This document shows positions 38,586-51,100 of a stretch of 64,000 bases of DNA, piece after piece (position 1 is the first letter of the stretch; each line of letters opens with the position of its first letter). The position numbers and the translations under genes were made by a program. This stretch comes from Scortum barcoo (lineage: Eukaryota > Chordata > Actinopteri > Centrarchiformes > Terapontidae). The stretch spans positions 12,796,252-12,860,251 of the forward strand of contig CM041548.1 of the NCBI GenBank assembly GCA_023238725.1. Direction: 5' to 3'. A model generated the notes under the pieces. The model was not told the DNA's origin, ran no database searches, and worked only from the letters and a program-made list of their open reading frames with translations.

Positions 38586-41183
38586 AGGGAGTAATTGCCA
38601 ACTTACATTAAGGCAGGATTAAAAACAAAAAGAGGTGGAGTGGTTAAAACAAAAAGAACATTTGTTTATTTAATGAAAAGGGTGGGGGGGGAACTTTCAA
38701 CATTTTAGTGTGGTGGTGGCAGCTTGGGATAAGTAAAAGCTTAGTCTTATTCTGTACTTGGCCTCAAACAGATATCTAAAAATTACAAGAACATTGAAAT
38801 AATAGGAGGCCCTCCATTCAAGCACAGCTCGCTGCCTCCTCTCCTAAAATAATTCACACCTAGGTATTCATAGATTTGATTGGTATAAGGCTAGAGGTGG
38901 GAAAGTAGACATCTAATTTCTCTGCATTATTGTGTTGATTATTTCTGGGAAAACCTTGCTGCTGAAGTTGTTGAAGTCCAGCAGAAATATACAAAAATGT
39001 CACACTCACACCTATACAGACCCTTCTATACTGATCTGACTGTACAATTTGCATGAAGTGCAACATCAGTTGTCAGTTACAATCATATATTAAAGGTTCC
39101 ACATTTTAATAAAATATGCATATTTAAGGGATATAGGTGTCAATTTTTCATCGGCAATAAAGCATTCAGTAATAAAACATTACCTCTGATAATTCAAAAT
39201 GCATTACAACCGCTGTTTGAATGTGGCCCAATTAGCAGAGTGTTAAAAACTACAACACGAGGGGCGTTCTCCGAGCCCAGACGCGGCAGCCAGAGACTTG
39301 TTTGCCAAATAACAAATGCTTGTTCAATTACTCTCACCTGCCAAAAAATGGTCGTAAATATTGCTGTAGGCAGGCGAGACTGGCTGGGGAACAGCCTGAA
39401 GCTCTTGAGCCAAACAGGCTGCTGTCCTGCACAGAGCCTTGTTGTTTCTCCTCGCCTATTTCATCCCCCGAAACATGCCCTCCTCCACCTGACTGCACTC
39501 AGCTTAGCCTCTCTTTCAACATACCCCCTGGCAGACAACACAAACACACACTCCATATTAGTTATAGTAAGAATGCATCTTTATGATCAGGATGTTCGAA
39601 GTTGATTGAGAATGCGGGAAGAATTTTCCTCTCTTATGCGAGGCCCGTCACCATTACCTTTGCCCCCCGGATTCAGGAGACGCAGGGGACTCTGGCTGCC
39701 CACAACTTCCTGCCCCAAATAGTTCAAGTGTACGTACAGTATCACACATACAGTCACACACACACACTGGAAGTTGTCAGCCTGGCGCCTGCTGCCAGAA
39801 GTGGGAGCGAAGAAGCCAAGGAAAAGGGAGACATCCAACATCCAGGAGGCGCCGCCACAAAGGGCTCCTAAGTGAGGTCATCTTTTTTTTTTTCTCCTGG
39901 TTGTCATTTCAAACCATATCTCAGTTCCCCCCCTCTCTCTCTTTAATGCCCCCCGTCTATTCCCACGCTGCACATAAAGATAATAGCGGCTAAATATAAT
40001 CTAAGACCATTGCTGATAAGCCTCTGCTTAAAAAGAGGAAGCCTACTTCACTCTCTCAAGGCTGGAAATACTACTAGGACCACCCGTGGGGGGGGCTCCA
40101 CTGCTTAATGAGATTTGGGAATGCTGGAGGGAATGAATGAGCTGTGAAGCCAGAGAGAACAACCATTTTGGTTTCAATAAACTTCTTTCGCTTTTGAAAA
40201 TTTTAGCCTTGGGTTCTTGATAAATGAAGTGTCGAGCAGCCGCTGGTGGTATTTCCTGTGTGGTGGAAAAAAAAAAAAAAAATTCAGCAAATTCAGAAAT
40301 TAACCTTCGTCGGGGCAGGCTCGCGCTTGTGGATTTTTAAAGGTCACGTCAACCACGTGGCCCAATAGTGCTCGAAGAGTAGACTCTTTGAGCCAATTTC
40401 ACACCCCTCGCATAATTTTTGTCTTTGCGTGGCAGCATTCTTAACTTCAGGTTGATATTCGTCGTGTTTGTGGGTAAAACAAAGGTAATAACTTGTGAGG
40501 CGACACCGCAAAACACTTGTACATATACACACAATGCTCAAATAAAGAGCTCAGGGCCTCTTGCAGGTAAAGTGGCCGCTACGCTTCATTAAGCATGCTC
40601 TGATTCCCTTGGCCCTGCTACGTTTACACAATTTGGACAGGAAATGACATTGTGTTAGCGTTCTTGAGCAGAGGGAGGGAGGAGTGTCGAGGAGAAAGAA
40701 GGAGAGACCACACGGGGGGGAGAGAGAGAGAGAGAGAGAGACACTAGAAGTATACGAGATTAGATTAAGAACGTAGGGAATGGTCTACCATGACGAGGGG
40801 GATTGGAAAAGTGAATTAGTGAATTAGCACACAGCAGAGGTGCACAGAAAAGAGCCCCAGCATGGCATTACCTCAGCTACGGTAGCAAAGAAAAGGCGGA
40901 CGGGTTGGATAGGAGGAGGAAAAGTAAAAGAGAGACAGAAAGACAAAGAAAACAGCATGCGGGAAGCAGGCACACTGTCCTAATCACATTAACACTGACT
41001 GGAGGAAGGATGGAGGGAGCAGAGTGCTGTAAGACAAACCCATATTGGAAATCAAGTCTCGTTCTGCGAGCTAAAAGGTCAGCGTGGTCACAGCGTCCGT
41101 GTGTGTGTGTGTGTGTACTTAACAGGTTGAGGCCACTGGAGAGCCCAAGGTCTGCAAAGTAGGAAAGAGGTCGATAGTGCATT

Positions 41184-41186
<3 letters not shown>

Positions 41187-41262
<76 letters not shown>
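41187..41262 (+). repeat. (GA)38 microsatellite
   Basis: A pure GA run of 76 bp, the longest perfect simple repeat in the window. A short (TG)n follows at about 41271-41306. Confidence 0.97.
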
Positions 41263-41264
<2 letters not shown>

Positions 41265-42654
41265 TGCACTGTGTGTGTGCGTGTGTATGTGTGTTTGTGT
41301 GTGTGTACAAGGTCCTGTCTCTCCATTTGTGCTCTGCAGCAACAGCAGAGACAGTATCTCCACCGGGAGTCAACACCCGCCTGCATCACAGCAGCGGCTC
41401 CGTGAACAGGCCAAGGTAAGCGGCGCTCACAGTGGCTTCAGAGAGATATTTATATCTACACCAACTTCCCCAAAATACCAGCTTCAGTTGCAATAAGGAA
41501 CAAAAAAAAAAAAAAAGCCCACGAGACAGACACACGGTCTCACAGCTTTTAGTGGGCTTGACGCTGCTCTGACAGACATTACATCATGAGGCGTGGCCTG
41601 AGAATGATCTGGGAACGATTCTCACATTCGTGTCCGGCCCTCGTCCAAATCCAAAATTCCCATCTTTCCACTTCAACATAAACAACAACCCACATGGACT
41701 AAGCTGCGACGACAAGTCGTGCTAATGACGGTGAGATGGAGAACGTCGCAATTAAACCCTCCTCTGCCTGTGCAGAACGCGCACTTCATTGATTTGATTA
41801 TGTTATTAAAAGACGGTGAAAGGACGGGTGGAAAAGAAGGAAGCGAAGGAGGAGCGAGGAATGGTGAGAACGCAGAGGAGACGGAGATGTGTGGGAGTGT
41901 AGTCACAAACTGACTGGCAGTCCTGCTGAGGCCTAGCAGGAGGTGCGCACACACACACACACATTCACGCAAACACGCTCACACACATGCAGAGTGGGCC
42001 AAGGCATCTGTGCCGGAGACCTGCGTGAGTCAGGCGATGACGAGCAGACAGACAGGGAGGAAGACAGAGAGGAATCGGGCCTGAGCGAGGGAGAAGTGAT
42101 CTTGATGTGCCGCCAGAAAATGTGGCTTCATCACCACGGAGCTGAGCGAGTACATAACTTGTCAGACGGATACATTCATTGAAACATGCGCACAGACCCA
42201 ACAGATTGTAATAGCAGAAGGTCAAAACTCGAGCGAAAGCAGATTTGTATCTCTGTCTGATAAAGTATTACTTTCTGCACTCGTACACCTCAGCGCAGCA
42301 CACTCGGGGCCAGCTCCCCCGCTGCACAGCCAGCAACAAATATATGCAGAAACACAGAGAGATGTCTCGCCCTGAAATTCTGCACTTTATTGGTCTATTT
42401 CATGGGATCTTTTGGCAACACTATAAACACTTTTATATCATGTGGTCCAGACTGAGTTACAGCTGCAAATTTGTGGAGCGGCAGCTGCGTGTTTGCCATT
42501 CTACAATACAGACGTCTCTTTTTCATTGTCGTGGTTTTGGATTCTCTGATTCACCGTCTTTAAAGAGAGCTGCCCCGTTCTTGGAGGACACCCCCAAACC
42601 CCTCAGTAACTGGGAGTGAGGGTGACCCAAACATATCACATTCCAACGCTGACC

Positions 42655-42676
42655 AAAAAAAAAAAAAAAAAAAAAA
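42655..42676 (+). repeat. poly-A (22)
   Basis: Uninterrupted A run. Similar A runs occur at 45581-45600 and 60794-60814, none with a recognisable retroposon body. Confidence 0.9.
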
Positions 42677-44886
42677 GCCTTGAAATAATCCTCCCTCGCT
42701 GCACTCAATGCTCCCCTGTCTGCTATAAATCCATATAAGACCATCAGCGTTTCCACATTAGAGTGTAAACTGCATTCCAGCGCTGCCCTCAGAGTGTCCC
42801 TGCTTTTAGAGGCCGGACAAGACACTCTGGTCCTCGCTGTTCACCTCCATTTACATTTACTGCCCCCAGTATGGAATCAGTGTCAAGATATTAGATTTTC
42901 TTTTTCTTTTTCTTACAGGTCTATTGGGAAGGGCATACACAGGGAGGGGCGGAAAGAGATTTCCAGAGGCTAAACATCATCCCCTTCAAACCCCCCGTAG
43001 ACACAAACGCTTGGCCGTACACTCTTACGCATACACACAAACAGACAACTTCCTCGACCAAACTCTGTGACCCTTTGTTTATTCATAGGCCAAGCACGGG
43101 GGGGTGTGGGTAGGGTTTACTGGGCAGGATCAAAGCAAGCTCAAAGACAGGCCTAAATAACCGGAGGAGCACGGTCGGGTGAGCGATGTGTAAGTACCGG
43201 TGGGGGGGTGGGGGTCGAGTGAATAAGGGAGACAAGGAGACTGAGTTAGCGACAGAGAGGCCAGCTTACTAGTTTAAACTCGAGGCTGTCTGCATATTGT
43301 CATAAAAACACTTCATATGGCGTCCCCACCACATTAAACCCCTCTCGATTTATAGGCCCGCCACTTTATAGGGTCTCCAAAATGACTCCAGCCAAATGGG
43401 CTCTTAATGAAACATGCCTAGTGAGAGGGAACTATATGCAACTTCTCTGGTGAGTAAGCCGAGGCCGTGCCTTGATATGGCCGAGAGAAACACCAGCCGG
43501 GGAGACGAGAGGCGCAGAGCTGTGTCAAGTAAGTCACTTGAAATGTCTCCAAAAGTGATTAATAGCTGGTGGCATTTCTGACTTCAAAGTCTGACACAAA
43601 GTGTTGCTGTGACTCAAACAGGCAACGAGAGACAGAAGCACTCCGAACCACAAATGAGATTTTGATATTCACCACAGACCGAGCTATAACAATCTGTTTA
43701 ATATCAAAAATCCTTGGCTGTGTGTCGTCCTCTCAGGGCAGTTTTATCCGGTTTTATCCATTTTTCGGCGTGCCCACCCAATGATAGACATTTTCTGGTC
43801 ATAATTACTGTCTGTCTTCAGCTGAGGAAACTGCAAATTGGAGGAGGACGGGTCAAACCGCAACAACAAACCACAGAGCTAATAATGAAAACAGAAAACA
43901 CATTTTAACCAACGCCAGGGTTTCGTGTTTATCTCCAAAAGGACTTTCGGTCTGGCCACGTCACAGCACTAACCATTGCGTCATCTGGGCCCAGGTGTCT
44001 GGGAAATACCTCGAGTGGTTTCCTCGCGTTTGTCTCAGGAAAATGACGCCACTGCAATGACCACAACAAAGCCCGAGGCCTCCATCACAGATGAGCGGCA
44101 CAGGAGCTGCGACTCACACGCAGAAAATCGCTTAGCTGACTGAAATGTGTGTCAGTGACATGGCGCAGTGACCCACTCCAGTTATAAAAATCGCACACAG
44201 AAATTGACTTATGGTGATGCAAGGGCCAGGGGAAAGGAGAGAGAGAGAAAAAGAGAGAGTGAGAGAGAGAAAGAGTATTGACAGAGGTGAATCCAGGTCT
44301 GAGTCAGAATCCCCTTTCATGTCAGCGTCATTATTTAATGAAACCCAGAGGAGGTTTCTCATGAGGAAACATTTGTGTGCAGCGGGAAGGCGAGCTATGC
44401 CGGTTTCAGCAGAAAGAGAGCAGAAAAGAGAACGGCTCCGTAGCGCACTGGGAGGAAAAAGTTGTGCTAATGGTGGCTGCGTGGGCATGTTGTCATCAAG
44501 CTTTGAGAAACAGAGTTGACAGGTTTTTGGTGCAGAAAAAAAAGAAAAGAAAAAAAAAAGGAAAGAAGAAAAAGACGTTCCATTGGTCATGCACGCCGCT
44601 GCCAGCGTTTCAAAGCTGGCCTCGTTGCTTCGACGTCAAGACACGGCACAAACCACGGCAGTCACAGTACGCTAATAGATTCTGTCAGATATTGCTGCAC
44701 TGTGTGAGAGCATTCAGAGACCTCTTAGATACAATCGAGTATTTCCATTTCAAACTTATCTTGCCCTCCCCCAACATTAAGAAGACTTGAATCCTTGATT
44801 TAACCCTGCAGTTACACCCCCCCCCCCTATAATTCTTGTCTTCCTTATCAGAACAGGAAACATCTTCTTCCTCGTTATAATCAGAA

Positions 44887-44926
44887 CTCTCTCTCTCTCT
44901 CTCTCTCTCCAAACACACACACACAC
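44887..44926 (+). repeat. (CT)11-(AC)7 composite
   Basis: CT run followed directly by an AC run. Confidence 0.93.
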
Positions 44927-45654
44927 CCACAAGTTGGATGGGTGTCAGAGAGCCGAGGAGCACATTCCAGCAGAGCATGTTCGGGTGTTGATACGTTGAC
45001 TTAAATGGATCTTCCACTCACACGTCACTATGCCAAAAAAAAAAAAAAAAACTGAACCAAGAGCACGCAAAGACAATCAAATGCACGCTCGTGTGCATGT
45101 GTATGTGCGTTTCGGCATGTGCGCTCTTATCTCGACTGAGCAGGAGGAACGGGTTCAAAATGATTTGCGATGCATTTATCCTGCCCTAAAAGCTTAACAC
45201 CCGTATGCCCAGTGTGTACACGTTCGCTTCTCCTTTTTCGCCCTAGACAAAAGGGTCACTGAAAGCAATCAATCACGGTGCGACACCGAAGAAAAATGTT
45301 CACACTGGTGTGTGCGAAAAAATAATCAATCTTAATCTATCGTGTCCCTTTCGTTTCACATTGACAGAGGGAGTGGAAGGCGAGCCGAATCAATAGGGGA
45401 GAAATGTGTTGTGGCGACAGTGACGTGGCATTAAGGTGCGTGCCCGTGCGTTTGTGCAGAGATGTCGAGATCTACGCCGACATTCCTGGAATTCCTGAGG
45501 CTAAGCGTTTGGTTCGACCTGTCGTCAGCGGAGAGGAAGAGAGGGAGAGAAAAAGTATTTCACAAGATGGCAAAGAATTTAAAAAAAAAAAAAAAAAAAA
45601 GGGAGTAGTGGCACATTAACAAACTCTCTCTCACACATTGGCATCGGTATTGTA

Positions 45655-45670
45655 ACACCGAGCTCGGTGT
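45655..45670. other. 16-bp perfect palindrome
   Basis: ACACCGAGCTCGGTGT is fully self-complementary, with AACGTT right after it. Possible dimeric protein site or simply chance; function unknown. Confidence 0.35.
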
Positions 45671-46092
45671 AACGTTACTAGGCTGTGCATGAACTCTACG
45701 TGCCCTGTGAGTCGGGGGTAAGACGGAAGGATTGGGGAGGGGGGGGTGGTCGCTGCGACTCTGGCCCTTTAAAACCACAACTCCCAGGAGGCTCCGGGGA
45801 TTTATTGACCACAGGGGCAGTCTGGGAGTCTGGAGCTAACGCGGCCTCTAACCAGACCAACTGGGAAAAGAAGCAGAATTAGTGCAGGGCAGGCCATAGG
45901 GGAGTGCCTGAGTGTGTGTTTAAATGTGTGTGTGTACGCTCACAACCAAGAGGAGTGTTCCTGCACTCTGGAGACAGGTTAACTGCCAGTGTCTGCACAC
46001 AGCGGAAGACGGGCCAGAGTTCTGCCGCGCCAAACATCCGTTATTTAGGGAAGAGCCATTGATCTCCCACTTTCCAGCTCCACTCCTCTAGT

Positions 46093-46198
46093 GTTCTTTT
46101 TCTCTCTACATCTGTTCTCTCTCTCTCTCACCGCCCGTCCCTAACACCTGCTCTCCCTCTCACACCTCCTCCTCTCTCTCTCTCTCCTTCTTTGCCCA
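46093..46198 (+). repeat. CT-rich polypyrimidine tract
   Basis: Dominated by CTCTCT and CTCC words, next to the CpG-rich patch that starts near 46300. Confidence 0.75.
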
Positions 46199-46299
46199 CC
46201 ACTCATTCTGCCATCCCTCCTTCACTTGCTCTCTCCTTGCCAAGCTATGTCACTCAGCCACCAGGCAAAAATCACTCTACGCTGAATTAAAAAGTCTTG

Positions 46300-46770
46300 T
46301 TTTGCGTCGCACCCCCCCCGCCTTCTTCCGTCCCGCTGTAAGTGGTGGGTTTGTGTGGCGAGGAAGCTGATTCGACTCAGGCTAGCCCCAATAGCCACGC
46401 AAACCGCATGCACTACATGAAAAAGGGCCCTTGGATCCCTCTTTTTTTTTTTTTCGCCCTCGCTCTCTTCCACTTCCCAAGATTGTTTTCCCACACAATC
46501 AATCCCCTCGCGTTTCTGCAGAATGATGTGAATCACAGAAGACCTGTGTTTTTTCGCCATACGACCGCCAAGTGGGAGAGCTCAGGAATTTTGACGACCG
46601 TCAGGGTTTCCCCCCGGTTTGCAATCGCTCGCTATCCGGGTCCCCTTTCCCACTAAATCTTCGGAGCGAGGGGGAGGGACGGTATCCTGGCGGAGAGACC
46701 CAGGAATTCTCTGTGCGAGCGCAGAGTACAGTGAGGACTCAGTGAGGAGAGAGGGTCGGTACACTGAAGC
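46300..46770. other. CpG-rich patch
   Basis: Dense CpG with C-runs and G-runs (CCGTCCCGC, TTCGGAGCGAGGGGG, GCGAGCGCAG), following a CT tract. A promoter-like composition, but no recognisable first exon of jarid2 lies in or beside it. Confidence 0.4.
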
Positions 46771-47457
46771 CATTGTGAGGCAGCCAGCCACCCACACGTG
46801 GTGCTAGACTAGCAGATACAGATACACTCTCATGACTGGAGGGACAAGAGTGGCGTCCCAAATCCACACATCACTGACACTGTAAACTCGACACTATATT
46901 AGGATGCCGTTTTGGCAGTTAGCATCCGAAAGAAAACGATGCACCGTGCTATCAATAGGATGTCAAACTGTGACTTTGGAAAGCTTTGTTGAGTCTAATT
47001 GGCAGCCGGGTTCCAAAGATTTATCACTAAATCTTTTTGTTTGCCAAGATGTTTCGGTTTAGTTTTGTTTCCAGCTGTGACTGATTTTCTTCATTTCCTC
47101 TCTGAATTGGATTGTGAGACAACAGTGTCCCCTGACAGAACACTGTGCATACTAAACTCACCAGATTTTTTTTCCCCCAGTCTTAACAGTGTACTTATTT
47201 TAGGCCCTTTTCCTGTGAATGCACGGCATTCTCAACCCCCGCTTACATCTAGTATGTTTTGTAGAACTGGTCTACCATAAAGGACTCATTTTAGAAAACC
47301 ATATCCTTTAGCTGAACTGTTATCAAACTCATCACAGTAGTCTAACCGAGATGCCAGTCTTAGGTGTAGCAGTTGGTGGGTGTGTTCTGTGTGTTTTTTA
47401 GCACCCACACACACAAGCTTCTCTGATGTGACTGAACTTTTTCATTAGATCAGCACA

Positions 47458-47538
47458 GCTCATCACAATGGAGGAGTATGTGCGAGTGTGTGACTTCGCA
47501 TCATCGCGGCTTTGCTCGTCACAACGGAGGAGTACGTG
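47458..47538 (+). repeat. short diverged duplication (GGAGGAGTAYGTG)
   Basis: GCTCATCACAATGGAGGAGT (47458-) and GCTCGTCACAACGGAGGAGT (47514-) differ at only two of the first 20 bases, and both continue with A(T/C)GTG. The offset is 56 bp. Only the outer part of the 56-bp unit is alike. Confidence 0.65.
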
Positions 47539-48122
47539 TCACTGCGTTTACGTGTGTATCAACTGCACTCCCTCGGGCTCCGACACCTCCACTTATGACC
47601 TCGGTCACGTCCGCCACTTTCCCGGTAAAGTGAATAGCTCCTATGTCGATGGCAAGCCTATACAGTAGGAGTAAACATGGCCTGCCGTTTCAAACAAACG
47701 CTACTCCCCCCGCTTGCGCACACCTACGCACGCTGTCACTCACTTTGTCTTGCATACACAAACAAGACTTCGCTGAAATTACCATGTAGAAGACATAATG
47801 ATGTGGCTTGCTGTATAGACGCTGCATGGTGCCATTTCTCCTTTGTTATCCACGGATAAGTGGGATCAAAGAGAGAAGCACCACACTGGGGCAAATGTCA
47901 GGTTCTGTTACTAACTACTGCTATAAAACAGTGTGGCCATGTGCAGCACTGTATGGTTAAAGTCAGACTGTGTGAAGCTAATTTACTGGGGAACTGTGCC
48001 GACGCGGCTCAAATCAAAAGTTACGTGGAATCAGTTTCCTGGCAATCGCGAGTGGCATCTGAGAGTGGCGCGGGCCTAGCGTAAGAGCTTGTGGATGTGA
48101 CTACTTTTTGGAAAACCAGCCG

Positions 48123-48130
48123 TGACGTCA
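48123..48130. promoter_or_regulatory. candidate CRE
   Basis: TGACGTCA, the full palindromic cAMP response element, in otherwise unremarkable intronic sequence. Confidence 0.25.
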
Positions 48131-51100
48131 TACTGTTTTTCCGCTCTCTGCACCCTTGATGTTCAGTGGTGATGGAGGCTTTTCTTGAAAGTTGTGTCAT
48201 AGTGAAACTAATCTGAAATCAGGTAGTCTTCCTGTCAGCGCAGCCGAAGACGAGGAGGTGGTGCAGGGGAAAGTGTACAGATTATGACTAAGACGAAAAA
48301 TAAAATGTTTAAAAATTAAATTCTCTAAAAAAAATAATAATGTGTCGCGCTAGAGCATCTCACTAAAGCTAGAGCTGCGCAGCTTTTGTGTTTATCTTGG
48401 AAAGCACGGGAGCAAACAGAGAGAGCCAACTTGCAAATGTCTTCTAGTCTGAGGACATCGTACAACACGTGCATTGATGTTTGGATATTTTTACCACAGT
48501 TCCCAACACTGCCTTTCAAAGTATTTTGCATGGACAAACCACAGGAGGCTGAGCAGAAGGCCCCTGCACTATCCCTGGGGAAACCCTGTGCACGTTTGCA
48601 TGCCAGGCATCTCTCCTGCTGGTTTGAATAATTAACTTGGGGCCTGTTTATCCTCTGGGCTTATTCAGAGTTGCTGGACCGTTGACTCTCCCTTTTTAAT
48701 TCCTTCAGGTTTTGGCTAAAAAAAAAAACACAGGGAGACGGTGTCGGCTCTTATGGGACTGCGCTTAAGCTCACCACACACTTTCTCCTTTTTGGGGTGT
48801 GAAAGTTTGTGGTTTGTGGCAGCCAAGTCATTTCAGAAAAAAAAAAACAAAAAGAGAAAAGACTCCTTTGCAAGACAAGATGATGCACAGCTTCTCTGAT
48901 CTGTTCCCAGTTACCCAAAAGGGGGGGATTTCTTCTACTTTTCTGTGTATGCGCTTTCTGAGTGAAGGAGTATAACACAGATATGAGAAATCTGCATGAA
49001 CAGGAGTGACAGTAATGGAAAACCTCACAGTTACGAAAACAGTCACAACGTAAAGGAACACACCGTTTTTCGTCATGTTCTATACATTAACCTTTGAGAT
49101 GTGTTAAAATCTTACTAATGTTGACCAGATTTTCAACAGACACTACCTACATTGATGGTTTCGGGGTAGCTTAACATCTCGCAAGGCAGCGTCTTTCACT
49201 TTCACCCACTTTTTTTCATGCAAGATAGAAAAAAACAAATACATATTACATATATTCAAAGTTTTCCTGAGTTGAAGTCCCTAAGAAGAGCCTCAACAAA
49301 ATGCCTGCGTTTCCAAATCAATGTTTTATTGACGCGACTGGTAGCGAGCAGCAGTTTTTATTGTATTTGTCAGGCCATTGATTTGAACACGTGCTGATCT
49401 CTACGCTCATCTATATTCATTTGGATGTTTAAGGCACCTTAAAGAGACAGAAGGAGAAAGGGTGCTGGTGGTCAGATGTGCACAAAGACGCAAACTAAAA
49501 GAAAAAGACGGCCTATAACATGTTCAGCACTGCTCGGAGGAATGCTCCATCTGCACGGCATGCATCTAAATGCATTTTGGTAACATGCGGCTTTACTATG
49601 TATTCAATCATCCGACACTTCTACAAAGACAGTCAGCATCTTAAGAAAATTGTCTGAGTTGAGAGAGGCGCCTCTTGTGCATTGGAACCATATGTTTACA
49701 TCCATACACGACGTGAAGGTGTATTACATTTATACCTTGCGACTGTAGTCTGTTTGCTTGTCTATACCTTGCATATTCAGCTGAGTTTGTAAAGGGAGAA
49801 CAAAATACAAACATAGTTCAACAAAATGCAGCTCTTGTATAGTGTACAACATACCCAAGGACATAGTTCAGCAGCCATTACGAAGCAATCTCCAGCTCTG
49901 GTTTCACTTCCCATTAGCCATTCAGAGCCATGACAATACCCAGGGGGGCAGACTGTGCAGCCCTGGCTTTTCCCCTCTACCAAGGCCCTCACATTAGACA
50001 GCTCTCTCTGTATATACACCCACCCTGCTCTTTCAGAAGTCCCAGGTTTTGCAAGATGCTGTTTTCGGTAAATGCCCGACTAAGATTATTTTTCCTTCCT
50101 ACTTTCTCTTCCCATAGTAAAGGGGAAGATCGTGTGAGAAGAGGCAGTCAACCTCCAACCTTTAGCGACGCACGGGGTTCATGTTTGGAAACGGAAGTTA
50201 CCATGTAGTGCATACAGTAACACATGTGCATACAGTATTACTTGTAGCAAATTCTTGTGTCTTAACTGTTAAAAAAGAAAAATGGAATCTCACTTCTGCA
50301 CAACTGGAATAATGTATTGTAATGGCACTGCCATGATCTTATCCTTGGTCTGTAACCTTGTCAGTCTTACCTTACCCCTGCCCTAAACCCCTGTCCTTCT
50401 TCCCCTACCTCCGGTCCCAGATTACCCATCAATCCCATTTCATTCCACTGGCTCAGAGAGCCCACCAATCAGACGACAGGATGGGGAGGAATATGATAGT
50501 GGATTGGCTCGTGGGGGGGGGGGAAGTTGGAGCAGCTCAGCCATCCCCTAACAACAGCAGCGTGCTGTGAAATGAGCGAGTGAGCACGAGAGACAGAGAG
50601 ACTTCACTCTCGTAGTTAGTTCCTCCTCTCGACTTCTTCACTTGCCTCTCGTGCCTGTGCCCTTCTGTCTTTCCCCAAGTCTCCCATGCACACTTGCTCA
50701 AAAACAGTGCTTTCCCCGTCCACGGCCCACCCTCCCTCGTGCTCCCTCGGCTGTCAGTCTGCATATGACTGCTGACTCTGTTGCTCACAGCGACACTGAA
50801 CAGAGCTCTGCCGAGGCTTCAGCCATCAGATACACACACAAAAATACACATACTTGCCTGACGCTGTGGAAGTCAGGGGAGGTCAGGCTGGTTCCTGGCG
50901 GAAGGAAACAAATTACACACTGTGCTACACATGCCCACACACTCGCACACAAGTGCATATGGGCACACACACACATATGCACATGCATACACACACACGA
51001 GCGGCTCAGCTTGGGTTGAACGGGGTCTCTTTGCTGACCTACTTCTTCACTGTCACTCAGAGGCAAACATTGGGCACACTCGCACTCAACATAAACTGTG

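Larger units (their letters stand above)
31001..46000 (-). other. jarid2: upstream jarid2 intron, middle part: non-coding
   Basis: No exon recognised. Contents: a MARE/CRE palindrome at 31484-31495, a YY1 consensus at 35604-35614, composite GA/TG and CA/TA microsatellites near 35.9 and 36.3 kb, a G4-prone tract at 36750-36776, the longest simple repeat of the window, (GA)38, at 41187-41262, several poly-A/T runs and a 16-bp palindrome at 45655-45670. Confidence 0.6.

Noticed and set aside
40877..41389. 170-codon minus-strand frame with long Ser-Leu repeats
   Set aside because: It is the translation of (GA)38 and adjoining TG repeats.
46222..46560. Minus-strand frame starting MAKKHRSSVIHIILQKREG as the JARID2 leader exon
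   Set aside because: Only loosely like MSKERPKRNIIQKKY. The leader is nearly invariant in vertebrates, and there is no donor site after the QK position.
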